Made by a program: the position numbers and the translations under genes. The notes below the pieces were generated by a model. That model ran no database searches and had not been told where the DNA came from. It saw only the letters and a program-made list of their open reading frames with translations. Below, piece after piece: positions 50,401-59,143 of a DNA stretch of 64,000 nt. The stretch comes from Caulobacteraceae bacterium UBA3198 (GTDB taxonomy: Bacteria; Pseudomonadota; Alphaproteobacteria; Caulobacterales; Caulobacteraceae): contig DEWY01000006.1 in NCBI GenBank assembly GCA_002363865.1, positions 62,001-126,000 on the forward strand, written 5' to 3'. How positions within the stretch are numbered: the stretch's first letter is position 1; the number at the start of each line of letters is the position of its first letter.

Positions 50401-51644
50401 AAGACCCGCGGGATCAGCCAGACCGCGACTATGGCCGAAATCACATTGAGCGGCAGGCCGACCCGGACGAAGTCCATATAGGTGTAGCCCCCGACCTGAT
50501 GGACGATGGTGTTGGTCTGGTAGCCGACCGGCGTGGCGAAGGACGCGCTGGCGGCCATCATCACCGCCACCACGAAGGGCCGCGAATCGACCCCAAGATT
50601 CTCGGCCAGGCCGATCGCCAGCGGGGTGATCAGCACAGCGACCGCGGCGTTGGACATGATCTCGGTGAGGACCGAGGTGGCCACATAGATGATGGCCAGC
50701 GCCGCGATGGGGCCCAGCGGCTGGGTCCAGGCCGCCACGGTGTTCGTCGCCTGAAAGGCCAGACCGGTCTTGCCCAGGGCCTCGCCCACCACCAGCATGC
50801 CGCCGATCATCAGCAGCACCTGGGGCCGAAGCCCGGAATAGGCTTCCTCGGGCTTCATGACCTGAAAGGCTAGCAGCGCCATGGCCCCGACAAAGGCCAC
50901 GACGGCGATGGGCAAGCCGCCGGCCGCGGCGCCCAGCACAAAGGCGAAGACCGTGACGCTGATCAGGGCCGGGACGAGCCGCAGGGGCGGCGGGGCCTCT
51001 GGCAGAATACCCGAACGGTCCACCCCCTCGTCGTCGGCGGGCAGCAGCCGGGGCGCGACAAAGGCCAGGTAGAGCGCCCCGACCGCGGCGATCGCCAACC
51101 CCACGCCGGTGATCTCGAACAGGCTGAAGGGCGCCAGATTCTGGCGTTGGGCCATGTCGTCCACCAGCAGATTGGTGGAGGTGCCGATCAGGGTGCAGGC
51201 GCCCCCCATGATCGAGGCGTAGGAGAGGGGGATCAGCAGCCGCTTGGGCGAAATGCCCAGGCGTCGGGCCGAATCCTGAATGATCGGCGCGGCCAGAATC
51301 ACCAGCGGGGTGTTGTTCAGAAAGGCCGAGAGTGAGCCGCACAGGGTGATGATCACCGGCGCCGAGGCCGCCCCCATGCGATCGGTCATCCGCGCCGCCG
51401 AGCGGATGATGACCCCCATTCCGCCGGTCACGTCCAGGGCCCGGGCGATGATGAACAGGGAGGCCAGCGCCACCAGAGCGGGACTGGCCAGGCCGCGGCC
51501 CAGGTCCTCCAGACTGATGACGTCGAGGCCCAGCAGGGTCGCGGCCGCCACCATGGCCGCGACGTCGGCCCGCACCCGGTCGCTGAGCAGGGCGACGACG
51601 ACCGCGGCCAGGACAGCCAAGGTGGCGAGTTGCTCGAAATTCAA
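50391..51644 (-). CDS. SLC13 family permease
   Basis: A 417-residue polytopic inner membrane protein with the ion transporter superfamily pattern, including SAFLNNTPLVILAAPIIQDSA with the conserved NNTP motif and MGGACTLIGTSTNLLVDD; a second repeat has LTEIMSNAAVAVLITPLA and PVGYQTNTIVHQVGGY. These are hairpin and transport motifs of SLC13-type anion and dicarboxylate carriers. The TTG start follows AAAGG. The substrate could be a dicarboxylate, sulfate or other anion. The 3' end lies in a tandem repeat. Confidence 0.85.
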   Translation of the reverse strand: MNFEQLATLAVLAAVVVALLSDRVRADVAAMVAAATLLGLDVISLEDLGRGLASPALVALASLFIIARALDVTGGMGVIIRSAARMTDRMGAASAPVIITLCGSLSAFLNNTPLVILAAPIIQDSARRLGISPKRLLIPLSYASIMGGACTLIGTSTNLLVDDMAQRQNLAPFSLFEITGVGLAIAAVGALYLAFVAPRLLPADDEGVDRSGILPEAPPPLRLVPALISVTVFAFVLGAAAGGLPIAVVAFVGAMALLAFQVMKPEEAYSGLRPQVLLMIGGMLVVGEALGKTGLAFQATNTVAAWTQPLGPIAALAIIYVATSVLTEIMSNAAVAVLITPLAIGLAENLGVDSRPFVVAVMMAASASFATPVGYQTNTIVHQVGGYTYMDFVRVGLPLNVISAIVAVWLIPRVFPF

Positions 51645-51748
51645 GAAGGACCTTTCCCAGGCGTACGGGAACGCCGCCGCACCAGCCAGTGGCGCCGTTG
51701 ACCTTGGCCGATCCTAGAGGGGCCCCGTGCCTGGCGAAAGACCCGCCG

Positions 51749-52237
51749 CTATTTCGGCTTCACGGCAGCCTGGACCTCGATCTCCACCATCATGCCCGGC
51801 GCCACCAGGGCGGCGACCTGCGAGGTGATGCGGGCGGGCCTGTTGGGCTGCTCGGCGGTGGCGAAATACTGGCGGTAGCCTTCCATCATGCCGGCGAAGT
51901 CCATCTTCCCCTCCAGGGCCGGGTCGCCCACCAGCAGGACCCGCATCATCACCACGTCGCCAAGGCTGGCCCCCTGGGATTCCAGGATCGCCTTGATGCG
52001 TTCGATGACGCCAATGGTCTGGGTCTTGGTGTCGCCGAACTCCCGCGGCGCACCGGCCGGCGCATCGGGGTTGGTCGCCGGCGGCGTGATGCCGCTCACA
52101 TAGATCATGTCGTATCCGGCCGGCACCACAACGGCGCTGGCGATGGGGGAGGTCTCCGGCCCCACACGTGTGATCTCCGCAGCGGCGGGGGCGGCGACGA
52201 GGGCCGCCAGGAGGGTGGCCAGGGCGAGGGCGCGCAT
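51749..52237 (-). CDS. Exported RidA family protein
   Basis: A 162-residue protein with a signal peptide of about 21 residues (ending AAA-EI), so it should be periplasmic. The domain is RidA-like, with DMIYVSGITPP, FGDTKTQTIGVIERIKAILESQGASLGDVVMMRVLLV and the closing PARITSQVAALVAPGMMVEIEVQAAV. Cytoplasmic RidA hydrolyses reactive imines and enamines. Its neighbour on the same strand, 50 bases upstream, is a Tat-exported flavin amine oxidase that would make imines; both should act outside the cytoplasm. Confidence 0.88.
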   Translation of the reverse strand: MRALALATLLAALVAAPAAAEITRVGPETSPIASAVVVPAGYDMIYVSGITPPATNPDAPAGAPREFGDTKTQTIGVIERIKAILESQGASLGDVVMMRVLLVGDPALEGKMDFAGMMEGYRQYFATAEQPNRPARITSQVAALVAPGMMVEIEVQAAVKPK

Positions 52238-52287
52238 GGGCGTTTCCTTATTCTAGAGAAGCCTGAAGGAGTGTGGCGCGAAATGGA

Positions 52288-53880
52288 CTAGGAGGCCGCC
52301 GCACGCGGCTGCGCAAGGGCGGCGGCGCGGACCTGGGCGGCGAGGGCCTGGATGGTGCGATGGGCCGACAGCACGGCGCCTTCCTGCCAGCCCGGCATCT
52401 GGCTCAGATGAGCGCCGGTGAAATGGAAGGGTCCGTCGGGCTGGTTGAGGAGCCGGTAGACGGGCATGTCCATGTGCCCTTCCTGGGCGCTGTCGCCCTG
52501 CCAGTTGGGCCAGGGGCCATGGCTGAAGGGGATTTTGCTCCAGTTCACGACCACGGGCTTGGTCAGCTCCCCCTCATGTCCCGGATGGACCCGACCGACC
52601 GCGGCGCGGGCGGCGGCGATCTGCGCCTCCAGCGGCAGAGCCGCAAAGCCCTCGGCGCGTGGACCTGAGCCGTAACAGGCCAGCAGCATGCCGCGCTCTG
52701 TGTGCAGGCCGTTGCTGGGATACCAGATCAGAGAGGTGTCGCCGCCGACCCAGGAAATACCCCCATAGATCTGCGATTTCTCCCAGAACCGGGGGGATTC
52801 GAAGCCGATCTTGTTGGAGAAGGCGTTGGGCACGCTGCCCACGGCGGTCTTCACCGCCGGAGAGAAGTCGTTCTCGATCCCCGTCAGAATGGCCAGGGGA
52901 ATGGTGATGATCGCGTGGTCAGCCCTGACCGTGCGGCGGGCGCCGCCCTGCTCGTAGGCCACCTGCACCCCCTCGCCGGCCCGGGCGATGGCGGTCACCC
53001 TGGCGTTGCGGATCACCGGGCTGGTGATGGCGCGCTCGAAGCCGGCGACGATCTGGTCCATGCCGCCGGTCGGCTGGAACATGGTCGCCTGCATGTTGAT
53101 ATTGTCTTCGAACACCGTGGCGCGGATCTGCGGATTGGCCAGCAGGTCCCGCAGGGGCACCGGCGGCCGACGCTGGCTGAACTGATCGGCCGCGCCCGGC
53201 GCCTGGGCGAAACCCGACCGCTCGGTGCCCTGGAAGCTCATATCCTCCGACAGGTCCCCATAGGCCCGCAGGAAGGGCAGGAGCTTCTCCTTGTCCTCAA
53301 GGGTCAGCTCCCCGTCCAGCGCCCCCTTGTTGATCGCCTTGGCCAGCAGCTCCGACACATGGCCGCGGGTGTCATTGATCCCCTGGCGCATCTGGATGGG
53401 CTTGCCCCCATGGGCCCCCTCCCCCCAGATCAGGGCGCTGCGGCTGACATTGATCTCCACCTCCAGGGGCACGCCCAGGCGACGGCAATAGCCGAGCAGG
53501 CCCTCGTGGTGGCTGGGAATGCGGGCCGGCCCGGCGTTGAGATAGACGTCCTTTTCGAACGCCACGGTCTGGTCGGCCTCGCCGACCATCTCCACCTTGT
53601 CGCCGCCGCGCAGGGTCCAGTTGCGGCCGCCCAGGCGGTTGCGCCCCTCCAGCACCGTGACCTCAAACCCCGCGCGCTCCAGCTCGTAGGCGCAGACCAG
53701 GCCTGCGATGCCGGCCCCCAGGATCACCACCTTGCGACCCTTGCCCAACTGCGGCGACAGGCTCGGCGGCGTCGCCGCCACCGCGGCGTTCAGGCCCAGG
53801 GCCGTCATCGCGCCATAGGCCGCCCCCAGTCCCCCGACCGCCCCGAGACGATGCAGAAAGAGACGCCGACTGACACCCAT
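52288..53880 (-). CDS. Tat-exported flavin amine oxidase
   Basis: The ATG at 53880 gives 530 residues with a Tat-type signal (SRRLFLHRLGA near residue 4). The FAD-binding site GAGIAG is at about 55-60, followed by VTVLEGRNRLGGRNWT. The C-terminal part ends with FTGAHLSQMPGWQEGAVLSAHRTIQAL, typical of the flavin-containing amine oxidase family. These enzymes oxidise amines to imines and make hydrogen peroxide. The gene lies directly upstream of the exported RidA gene and the pair probably forms one unit. The substrate is unknown. Confidence 0.87.
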   Translation of the reverse strand: MGVSRRLFLHRLGAVGGLGAAYGAMTALGLNAAVAATPPSLSPQLGKGRKVVILGAGIAGLVCAYELERAGFEVTVLEGRNRLGGRNWTLRGGDKVEMVGEADQTVAFEKDVYLNAGPARIPSHHEGLLGYCRRLGVPLEVEINVSRSALIWGEGAHGGKPIQMRQGINDTRGHVSELLAKAINKGALDGELTLEDKEKLLPFLRAYGDLSEDMSFQGTERSGFAQAPGAADQFSQRRPPVPLRDLLANPQIRATVFEDNINMQATMFQPTGGMDQIVAGFERAITSPVIRNARVTAIARAGEGVQVAYEQGGARRTVRADHAIITIPLAILTGIENDFSPAVKTAVGSVPNAFSNKIGFESPRFWEKSQIYGGISWVGGDTSLIWYPSNGLHTERGMLLACYGSGPRAEGFAALPLEAQIAAARAAVGRVHPGHEGELTKPVVVNWSKIPFSHGPWPNWQGDSAQEGHMDMPVYRLLNQPDGPFHFTGAHLSQMPGWQEGAVLSAHRTIQALAAQVRAAALAQPRAAAS

Positions 53881-54029
53881 AGGACCTGACCCCCAGCAAC
53901 CTGCTGGGCCTAGAGCGGCGTCCGGCCGTCCCGCTGACAAGGCGCAAGCCTAGTCAGCGCCGCAACGCCCTTGCGAGCGCGCGGAATGCAGGCGTCAGGC
54001 GCGCGCCTGCGCCCGGATTTTCCGCAGCC

Positions 54030-57000
54030 CTAGAGGTTCAGCAGGGTCGGGTCACCCCCCTGGGCGGCGATGTTGACGCTCACCGCCCGCTCCACGGCGT
54101 AGCGCGACAGGGCGTTGGGTCCCCCCGCCTTCGGGCCCGTCCCCGACAGGCCCTCGCCGCCAAAGGGCTGGACCCCCACCACGGCCCCGGTCATGCCGCG
54201 GTTCACATAGGCGTTGCCGGCCGGGACCAGCTCGCGCACCCGGCGGGCGAAGCCGTCCAGCCGCGAATGAACGCCGAGCGTCAGGCCATAGCCTAGGCCG
54301 GCCAGCTCCCTGGCCATGGCGTCCAGTTCCCCGGCCTCATAGCGGACCACATGCAGAATGGGGCCGAACACCTCCTTCTGCAGGAATCCTGGCCGAGGGA
54401 TCTCCGCCAGGACCGGCCCGAAGAAGCTGCCGCCCTCCGGGACGCGCAGGCTGTGCAGGAGTTTCGCCTCTCGGCCCAGGCGCTCGACATGGGCCTCCAG
54501 GGCGGCTTTCGCCTCGGCGTCGATAACCGGGCCCACATCGGTGGCGGGATCGGCGGGGTCGCCGATCACCAGGGCGTCCATGGCCCCGATCAGGCCCTCG
54601 ATCAGATCATCGGCCGTCTCTGCAGGCAGGAACAGCATGCGCAGGGCCGAGCAACGCTGGCCCGCCGAGCCGAAGGCCGAGACGATGACATCGTCGATCA
54701 CCTGCTCGCGCAGGGCGGTGGTGTCGACGAACATGCCGTTCAGGCCCCCCGTCTCGGCGATGAACGGAATGATCGGGCCTGGCCGCTCGGCAAGCGCCCG
54801 GTTGATCGTCCAGGCGGTGTCGGTCCCCCCGGTGAAGGCCACGCCGTCGCAATGCGGATGGGCGACCAGGGCCGCTCCCACCTCGCCCCCGGGACCCGGC
54901 AGCAGGGCGAGCAGCTCCGGCGGCAGGCCGGCGCCATAGAACAGCCTGACCGCTTCGGCCGCGATCAGCGGGCTCTGTTCTGCGGGCTTGGCCAGCACCG
55001 CATTGCCGGCCGCGAGCGCCGCGCAGACCTGGCCGGTGAAGATGGCCAGGGGGAAGTTCCATGGACTGATGGCCACGAAGACGCCCCGACCCTGCAGGGC
55101 GAGGCTGTTCACCTCGCCCACTGGTCCGGTCAGCACCTCGGGCGCGCCGAACCGCGTCTTCGCCAGATGGGCGTAGTAGCGGCAGAAGTCGGCGGCCTCG
55201 CGCACCTCGGCGATCCCGTCGGCCAGGGTCTTGCCCGCTTCGACGGCGCAAAGGGCGATCAGCCTGTCGCGATTGGCCTCCAGCGTATCCCCCATGGCCC
55301 GCAGCACCCTGGCCCGCCCCGCCCCGCCCAGGGCGTCCCAGGCCGGCTGGGCCGTCCGGGCGGCGGCGAAGGCGGCGTCGATATCGGCGGGTCCGGCGGC
55401 GATCACATGGCCGGCCAGCCGGTTGAGGTCCGCCGGGCTCTGGATCGGCTGCGGCGCGCCTACAGTCTTCATCCGCCCGGCGATCACCGGCCCGGCGGCG
55501 ACCGGCGGCAGCTGACCTGCGGCGGCCGACAGGGCGGCGGCGGTCTTTCGGATGCTCAGGTCCGGCCCATGGGAATTGACCCTCGCCGCCCCATAGACGC
55601 CGACCGGGGCCGGGATCTTCGGATGGCGGCCCGGCCCGGCTTGGGCGACCTGGGCCAGCGGGTCGGCCACCACCTTCTCCACGGGCACACGCTCGTCCAG
55701 GAGGGCGTGGACAAAGGAGGTGTTGGCGCCGTTCTCCAGCAGCCGGCGGACCAGATAGGGCAAGAGGTCCTCATGCCCCCCCACCGGCGCATAGGCCCGC
55801 AGGCGCAGGGGCGCCTCGGCCTGCGCCTGCGCATAGAGCGCCTCGCCCATGCCATGCAGGCGCTGGAATTCGACAGCCACGCCGGCGTCCGCCGCCATGC
55901 GCCGCACCGCGGCCAGGGAATGGGCGTTGTGGGTGGCGAACTGGGCGTAGAGATGCGGCGCGGCCGCGATCAGAGCCTTGGCGCAGACCAGATAGGACAG
56001 GTCGGTGGCCGGCTTGGTGGAATAGACCGGATAGTCCGGGCGGCCATTCACCTGGGCGCGCTTGATCTCGGTGTCCCAATAGGCGCCCTTGACCAGACGG
56101 ACCATCAGGCGCCGGCCGCTGTCCTGGGCCAACTGCGCCAGGGCGGCGATCACCTCAGGGCTGCGCTTCTGATAGGCCTGCACCGCCAGGCCCAGGCCCC
56201 GCCAGTCGCCGAGCTCCGGCTCGCGGGCCAGGCGGTCCAGCAGCTTGAGCGACAGGACCAGACGATCGGCCTCCTCGGCGTCCAAGGTCAGGTTCAGGTC
56301 ATGCCGCGCCGCGAGGATCGCCAGGCGTTTGACCCGCGGATAGAGCTCGTCCCAGACCCGCCGCGCCTGCGTCGCCTCATAGCGGGGCGACAGGGCCGAC
56401 AGCTTCACCGAGACGCCGTGCCCGTCTTCCGGGCCCCGGCCGTCATGGGCCTGGCCCACCACCGCGATGGCCTGGGCGTAGGCGGCCTCATAGCGGGCCG
56501 CATCGGCGGCAGTGCGGGCGCCCTCCCCCAGCATGTCGAACGAGCAGAGATAGTCCTCGTCCCGGGCGCGCCGGAGGGCCGCCTCGATGTCGCGCCCCAG
56601 GACGAACTGCTCGCCCATGATGCGCACAGCCTGGGCCACCGCCGCACGGATCACCGGCTCCCCCAGGCGTCCGGTCAGACGTCGCAGGAAGCCGCCCAGG
56701 TCCCGTTGAGCCTCCTCGTCCACCTCCACCAGCCGCCCGGTGAGCATGAGGCCCCAGGTCGAGGCGTTGACGAACAGACTGTCGGACTTGCCCAAATGCG
56801 CCGCCCAGTCGGCGCTGCCGATGCGCTCGGCGATCAGCCGGTCTCGGCTCTCATCATCAGGGGTGCGCAGCAGGGCTTCGGCCAGGCACATCAGCGCCAG
56901 ACCCTCCCGGGTGCCCAGGCTGAACTCCTGCAGGAAGCTCTCCACCACGCCTTGCCGGTCGGCCCGGCCGCGAGCCCCGAGCACCAGGGCCTCGGCCTGC

Positions 57001-57110
57001 GCCCGGATCGCCGCTTGGGTGGCGGCGTCAAAGGGGGGCGTGGCCAGCAGGCCGGTCACAGCCTCGGTCTCGTCCTGATACTTGGCGGCGTCCAGCTGGT
57101 CCCAGTCCAT
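54030..57110 (-). CDS. putA: Bifunctional proline dehydrogenase / P5C dehydrogenase
   Basis: A 1026-residue enzyme that turns proline into glutamate in two steps. The first half is the FAD proline dehydrogenase barrel, with LSALSPRYEATQ, MVRLVKGAYWDTEIKRAQ and FATHNAHSLAAVR. The second half is the NAD aldehyde dehydrogenase with PFIAETGGLNG (catalytic Glu) and SAFGSAGQRCSALRMLF (catalytic Cys). The length fits PutA without the N-terminal DNA-binding domain, so it is not its own repressor. A divergent Lrp-type regulator at 57202 is the likely activator. Confidence 0.95.
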   Translation of the reverse strand: MDWDQLDAAKYQDETEAVTGLLATPPFDAATQAAIRAQAEALVLGARGRADRQGVVESFLQEFSLGTREGLALMCLAEALLRTPDDESRDRLIAERIGSADWAAHLGKSDSLFVNASTWGLMLTGRLVEVDEEAQRDLGGFLRRLTGRLGEPVIRAAVAQAVRIMGEQFVLGRDIEAALRRARDEDYLCSFDMLGEGARTAADAARYEAAYAQAIAVVGQAHDGRGPEDGHGVSVKLSALSPRYEATQARRVWDELYPRVKRLAILAARHDLNLTLDAEEADRLVLSLKLLDRLAREPELGDWRGLGLAVQAYQKRSPEVIAALAQLAQDSGRRLMVRLVKGAYWDTEIKRAQVNGRPDYPVYSTKPATDLSYLVCAKALIAAAPHLYAQFATHNAHSLAAVRRMAADAGVAVEFQRLHGMGEALYAQAQAEAPLRLRAYAPVGGHEDLLPYLVRRLLENGANTSFVHALLDERVPVEKVVADPLAQVAQAGPGRHPKIPAPVGVYGAARVNSHGPDLSIRKTAAALSAAAGQLPPVAAGPVIAGRMKTVGAPQPIQSPADLNRLAGHVIAAGPADIDAAFAAARTAQPAWDALGGAGRARVLRAMGDTLEANRDRLIALCAVEAGKTLADGIAEVREAADFCRYYAHLAKTRFGAPEVLTGPVGEVNSLALQGRGVFVAISPWNFPLAIFTGQVCAALAAGNAVLAKPAEQSPLIAAEAVRLFYGAGLPPELLALLPGPGGEVGAALVAHPHCDGVAFTGGTDTAWTINRALAERPGPIIPFIAETGGLNGMFVDTTALREQVIDDVIVSAFGSAGQRCSALRMLFLPAETADDLIEGLIGAMDALVIGDPADPATDVGPVIDAEAKAALEAHVERLGREAKLLHSLRVPEGGSFFGPVLAEIPRPGFLQKEVFGPILHVVRYEAGELDAMARELAGLGYGLTLGVHSRLDGFARRVRELVPAGNAYVNRGMTGAVVGVQPFGGEGLSGTGPKAGGPNALSRYAVERAVSVNIAAQGGDPTLLNL

Positions 57111-57201
57111 CGCAAACCTCCCAAGGGCTTCGGTTCGATGTAGCGGTCGGGATGCCGAATGTGTTTCGTATGTATAATGCTAGAGCCGAATAATCATCAG
57201 A
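57111..57201. promoter_or_regulatory. putA-putR divergent control region
   Basis: The 91 bases between putA and the Lrp-type regulator hold an A/T-rich stretch (about 57159-57198) with short dyad elements, a likely binding place for the regulator and the promoters in both directions. No clear consensus can be named. Confidence 0.4.
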
Positions 57202-57675
57202 ATGAGCAGTGATGTGACGAAGCTTGATGAGACCGATCTGCGCCTGCTGCGCCTGCTGCAGGCCGACGGGCGCATCACCAACCAGGCCCTGGCCGCCCGC
57301 TGCAACCTGTCGCCGGCCGCCTGTCATGAGCGCGTGCGCCGACTGAAGGCGGCCGGCGTCATCCAGGGCTATGCGGCCCTGCTCGACCCCCAGGCCATCG
57401 ACCGGGGGCTGCTTATCTTTGTGGAGGTCCAGCTGGATCGCACCACCGGCGATCTGTTCGCCGAGTTCGCCGCCGCCGCCCGGTCGACCCCGGAGATCCT
57501 GGAATGCCACATGGTGGCCGGGGGGTTTGACTATCTGATCAAGGCGCGGCTGGCCGACATGGCCGCCTATCGCGCCTTCTTGGGGGAGATTCTGGTGCAG
57601 ATGCCCGGCGTGCGCGAAACCCGCACCTACGCCGTGCTTGAGGAGGTCAAGAACACGGTGCGTCTGCCGCTCTGA
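57202..57675 (+). CDS. Lrp/AsnC family regulator (PutR-like)
   Basis: A 157-residue regulator. The N-terminal helix-turn-helix reads LDETDLRLLRLLQADGRITN, then LAARCNLSPAACHERVRRLKAAGVI; the C-terminal RAM domain has LECHMVAGGFDYLIKARL. It is transcribed divergently from putA, the place where PutR activators of proline use are found in Alphaproteobacteria. The proline-sensing role is therefore a good inference. Its 3' end is 7 bases from a convergent gene. Confidence 0.9.
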   Translation: MSSDVTKLDETDLRLLRLLQADGRITNQALAARCNLSPAACHERVRRLKAAGVIQGYAALLDPQAIDRGLLIFVEVQLDRTTGDLFAEFAAAARSTPEILECHMVAGGFDYLIKARLADMAAYRAFLGEILVQMPGVRETRTYAVLEEVKNTVRLPL

Positions 57676-57682
57676 GCGGGCC

Positions 57683-58159
57683 TCAGTTCGATGACTGAAT
57701 GGCGTGCCGTTCGCGAACCTTGCGCAGGCCGTCAAGCACCGGCTCGGCCACGGCGTCGGCGCCGGCCGGCAGGTTCCGCAGCAGGCGAAGCGCCTGGATA
57801 TGCACCTGCACCCCGTCGCGATCCCAGCGGCCGGTGGTCGACAACCGGTCGAGCAGGTCACACAGGCTGTGGGCCGCATTCTCCAGGGCGTCGAGACCGC
57901 AGAGGCTGGGCAGGCCGATCAGGCTGACGGCTACGCCATAGTGTTCGGCGATCAGCTCGCCATCGAAACGGTCCCCGTAGCGGGCGAAGATCTTGTCCAT
58001 CACCGCCAGGCCATCGTCGAGTTGAATCCAGCCGGCCTCCTGCAGGCCCTCCAGATTGGTCTCGGCCCGCTGAACCGCCTCGGCGACCGTGGTTCCCCCT
58101 GGCTTTCGCAGCATGGTGGCCAGGGCGTACTTGGGACGATGGATGCGAACCGAGCTCAC
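57683..58159 (-). CDS. Small chemotaxis-associated protein (CheE-like?)
   Basis: A 158-residue cytoplasmic protein. The N-terminal region KYALATMLRKPGGTTVAEAVQRAETNLEGLQEAG resembles, from memory, the small CheE-type proteins of Caulobacter chemotaxis clusters; the rest is helical with no catalytic motif. It starts in a 4-base overlap with the response regulator gene upstream, so the two are co-expressed. The chemotaxis link therefore rests mainly on context. I do not assign a firm name. Confidence 0.5.
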   Translation of the reverse strand: MSSVRIHRPKYALATMLRKPGGTTVAEAVQRAETNLEGLQEAGWIQLDDGLAVMDKIFARYGDRFDGELIAEHYGVAVSLIGLPSLCGLDALENAAHSLCDLLDRLSTTGRWDRDGVQVHIQALRLLRNLPAGADAVAEPVLDGLRKVRERHAIQSSN

Positions 58160-58755
58160 AGGGTCACCTTTCGGGTGGAAAACAGACCATCGACCTGGTC
58201 CTGGCTCAGGTTTGGCTCCTGGGCGTCGCCAACCTCTGGGGGCAGGTCGTCCCGGCGTCGGGGCACGCCATCGGGCGGCCCTTCGTTCTTGTGCCGGCGG
58301 TCAGGCCCGACATAGGCGTCGCATTCAATAAAGGGACGGCTCTCCCGGGCGATCCAGAGAATGCGCTCCAGCATCACCACAGGGGTCAGGGGCTTTTTGA
58401 CAATATAGTGCGCGCCGCAGTCGCGGGCCTTCTGCACCATGGACACCGGGGTGTGCGCGGCGGTCACCACTACCGGCGCAAAGGCGTTGGGCTCACCGCC
58501 ATCCGTGCGCAGCCAGGACACGAATTCATAGCCTTCGCCAGCCGGCGAAAGCGCATCGGCAATGATCAGGTCGACGGTGTTGCGCTTAACCACATCCTTG
58601 GCTTCGTCCACCGTCTGGCAGCGATGCAGGGACTTAGCGCCCAGCCCGGTGACGATCTGGACCAGAATGTCCATGCCCATGCCGTTGCCGTCGAGCATGA
58701 GAATGGTGGCCTTCTCCAGATTGAAGCGACCCCGGGATGTAGGTTCGAGTGCCAT
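58156..58755 (-). CDS. Response regulator with basic C-terminal tail
   Basis: The ATG at 58755 (GGAG upstream) gives 199 residues. The receiver domain (about residues 15-140) has the phospho-acceptor D67 in LIIADALSP and the lysine K121 in VKKP; the first acidic site is weak (LMLDGN, with D22 alone). A tail of about 55 residues follows, with YVGPDRRHK and PRRRDD, rich in arginine. No output domain is visible. It overlaps the next gene by 4 bases and lies beside a chemotaxis receptor gene, so a role in flagellar or chemotaxis control is likely. Confidence 0.78.
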   Translation of the reverse strand: MALEPTSRGRFNLEKATILMLDGNGMGMDILVQIVTGLGAKSLHRCQTVDEAKDVVKRNTVDLIIADALSPAGEGYEFVSWLRTDGGEPNAFAPVVVTAAHTPVSMVQKARDCGAHYIVKKPLTPVVMLERILWIARESRPFIECDAYVGPDRRHKNEGPPDGVPRRRDDLPPEVGDAQEPNLSQDQVDGLFSTRKVTL

Positions 58756-59143
58756 GCGGCGCTCCAGTGGGGAAACCTGCCGGCTACAGCTGTGGCCGCG
58801 AGGTAGGGCCGACGCTCCGCCCCAAGCTTCACAAAGACTGGCAGCCCTTAAGAAATACTTGAGCGCCGAAATACTCATTCCGGGTAAGGGGGGTTGAAGT
58901 CGTGTGTCAGGCCGACGCGCGATAGAATGTCGCACCCGGTGAATTCCCAGGAATAGAAGGCGAAGCGCTCCTGTGACGGCCCGCAGCGGCAAAGGCAGTA
59001 ACGCTTTCTTCAACGGTAAAGCCTGATCTGCAGGCAGAGTTAATGGACGTGCTCCGGGTAGCGCCCCGCAAACGTCTCTCCGAGGCCGGCGTATTGGGCC
59101 GAAACCTCTCGCCCCGCTTCAGGCGGCGCGACCGAAGACTGGG
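58756..59143. other. Divergent region between response regulator and MCP genes
   Basis: These 388 bases separate the two divergent chemotaxis units and should contain both promoters. A candidate CtrA-like site (TTAA-N7-TTGA) is at 58848-58862. No gene is supported; an in-frame upstream extension of the response regulator has no ribosome site. Confidence 0.35.

Noticed and set aside
54351..57143. A 930-residue open frame opposite putA
   Set aside because: putA has all its motifs on the minus strand; the plus-strand frame has no recognisable domain, no ribosome site, and is a GC-driven shadow.
58756..59013. An 86-residue upstream extension of the response regulator
   Set aside because: It lies in the divergent promoter region, has no domain, and the ATG at 58755 has a good ribosome site.
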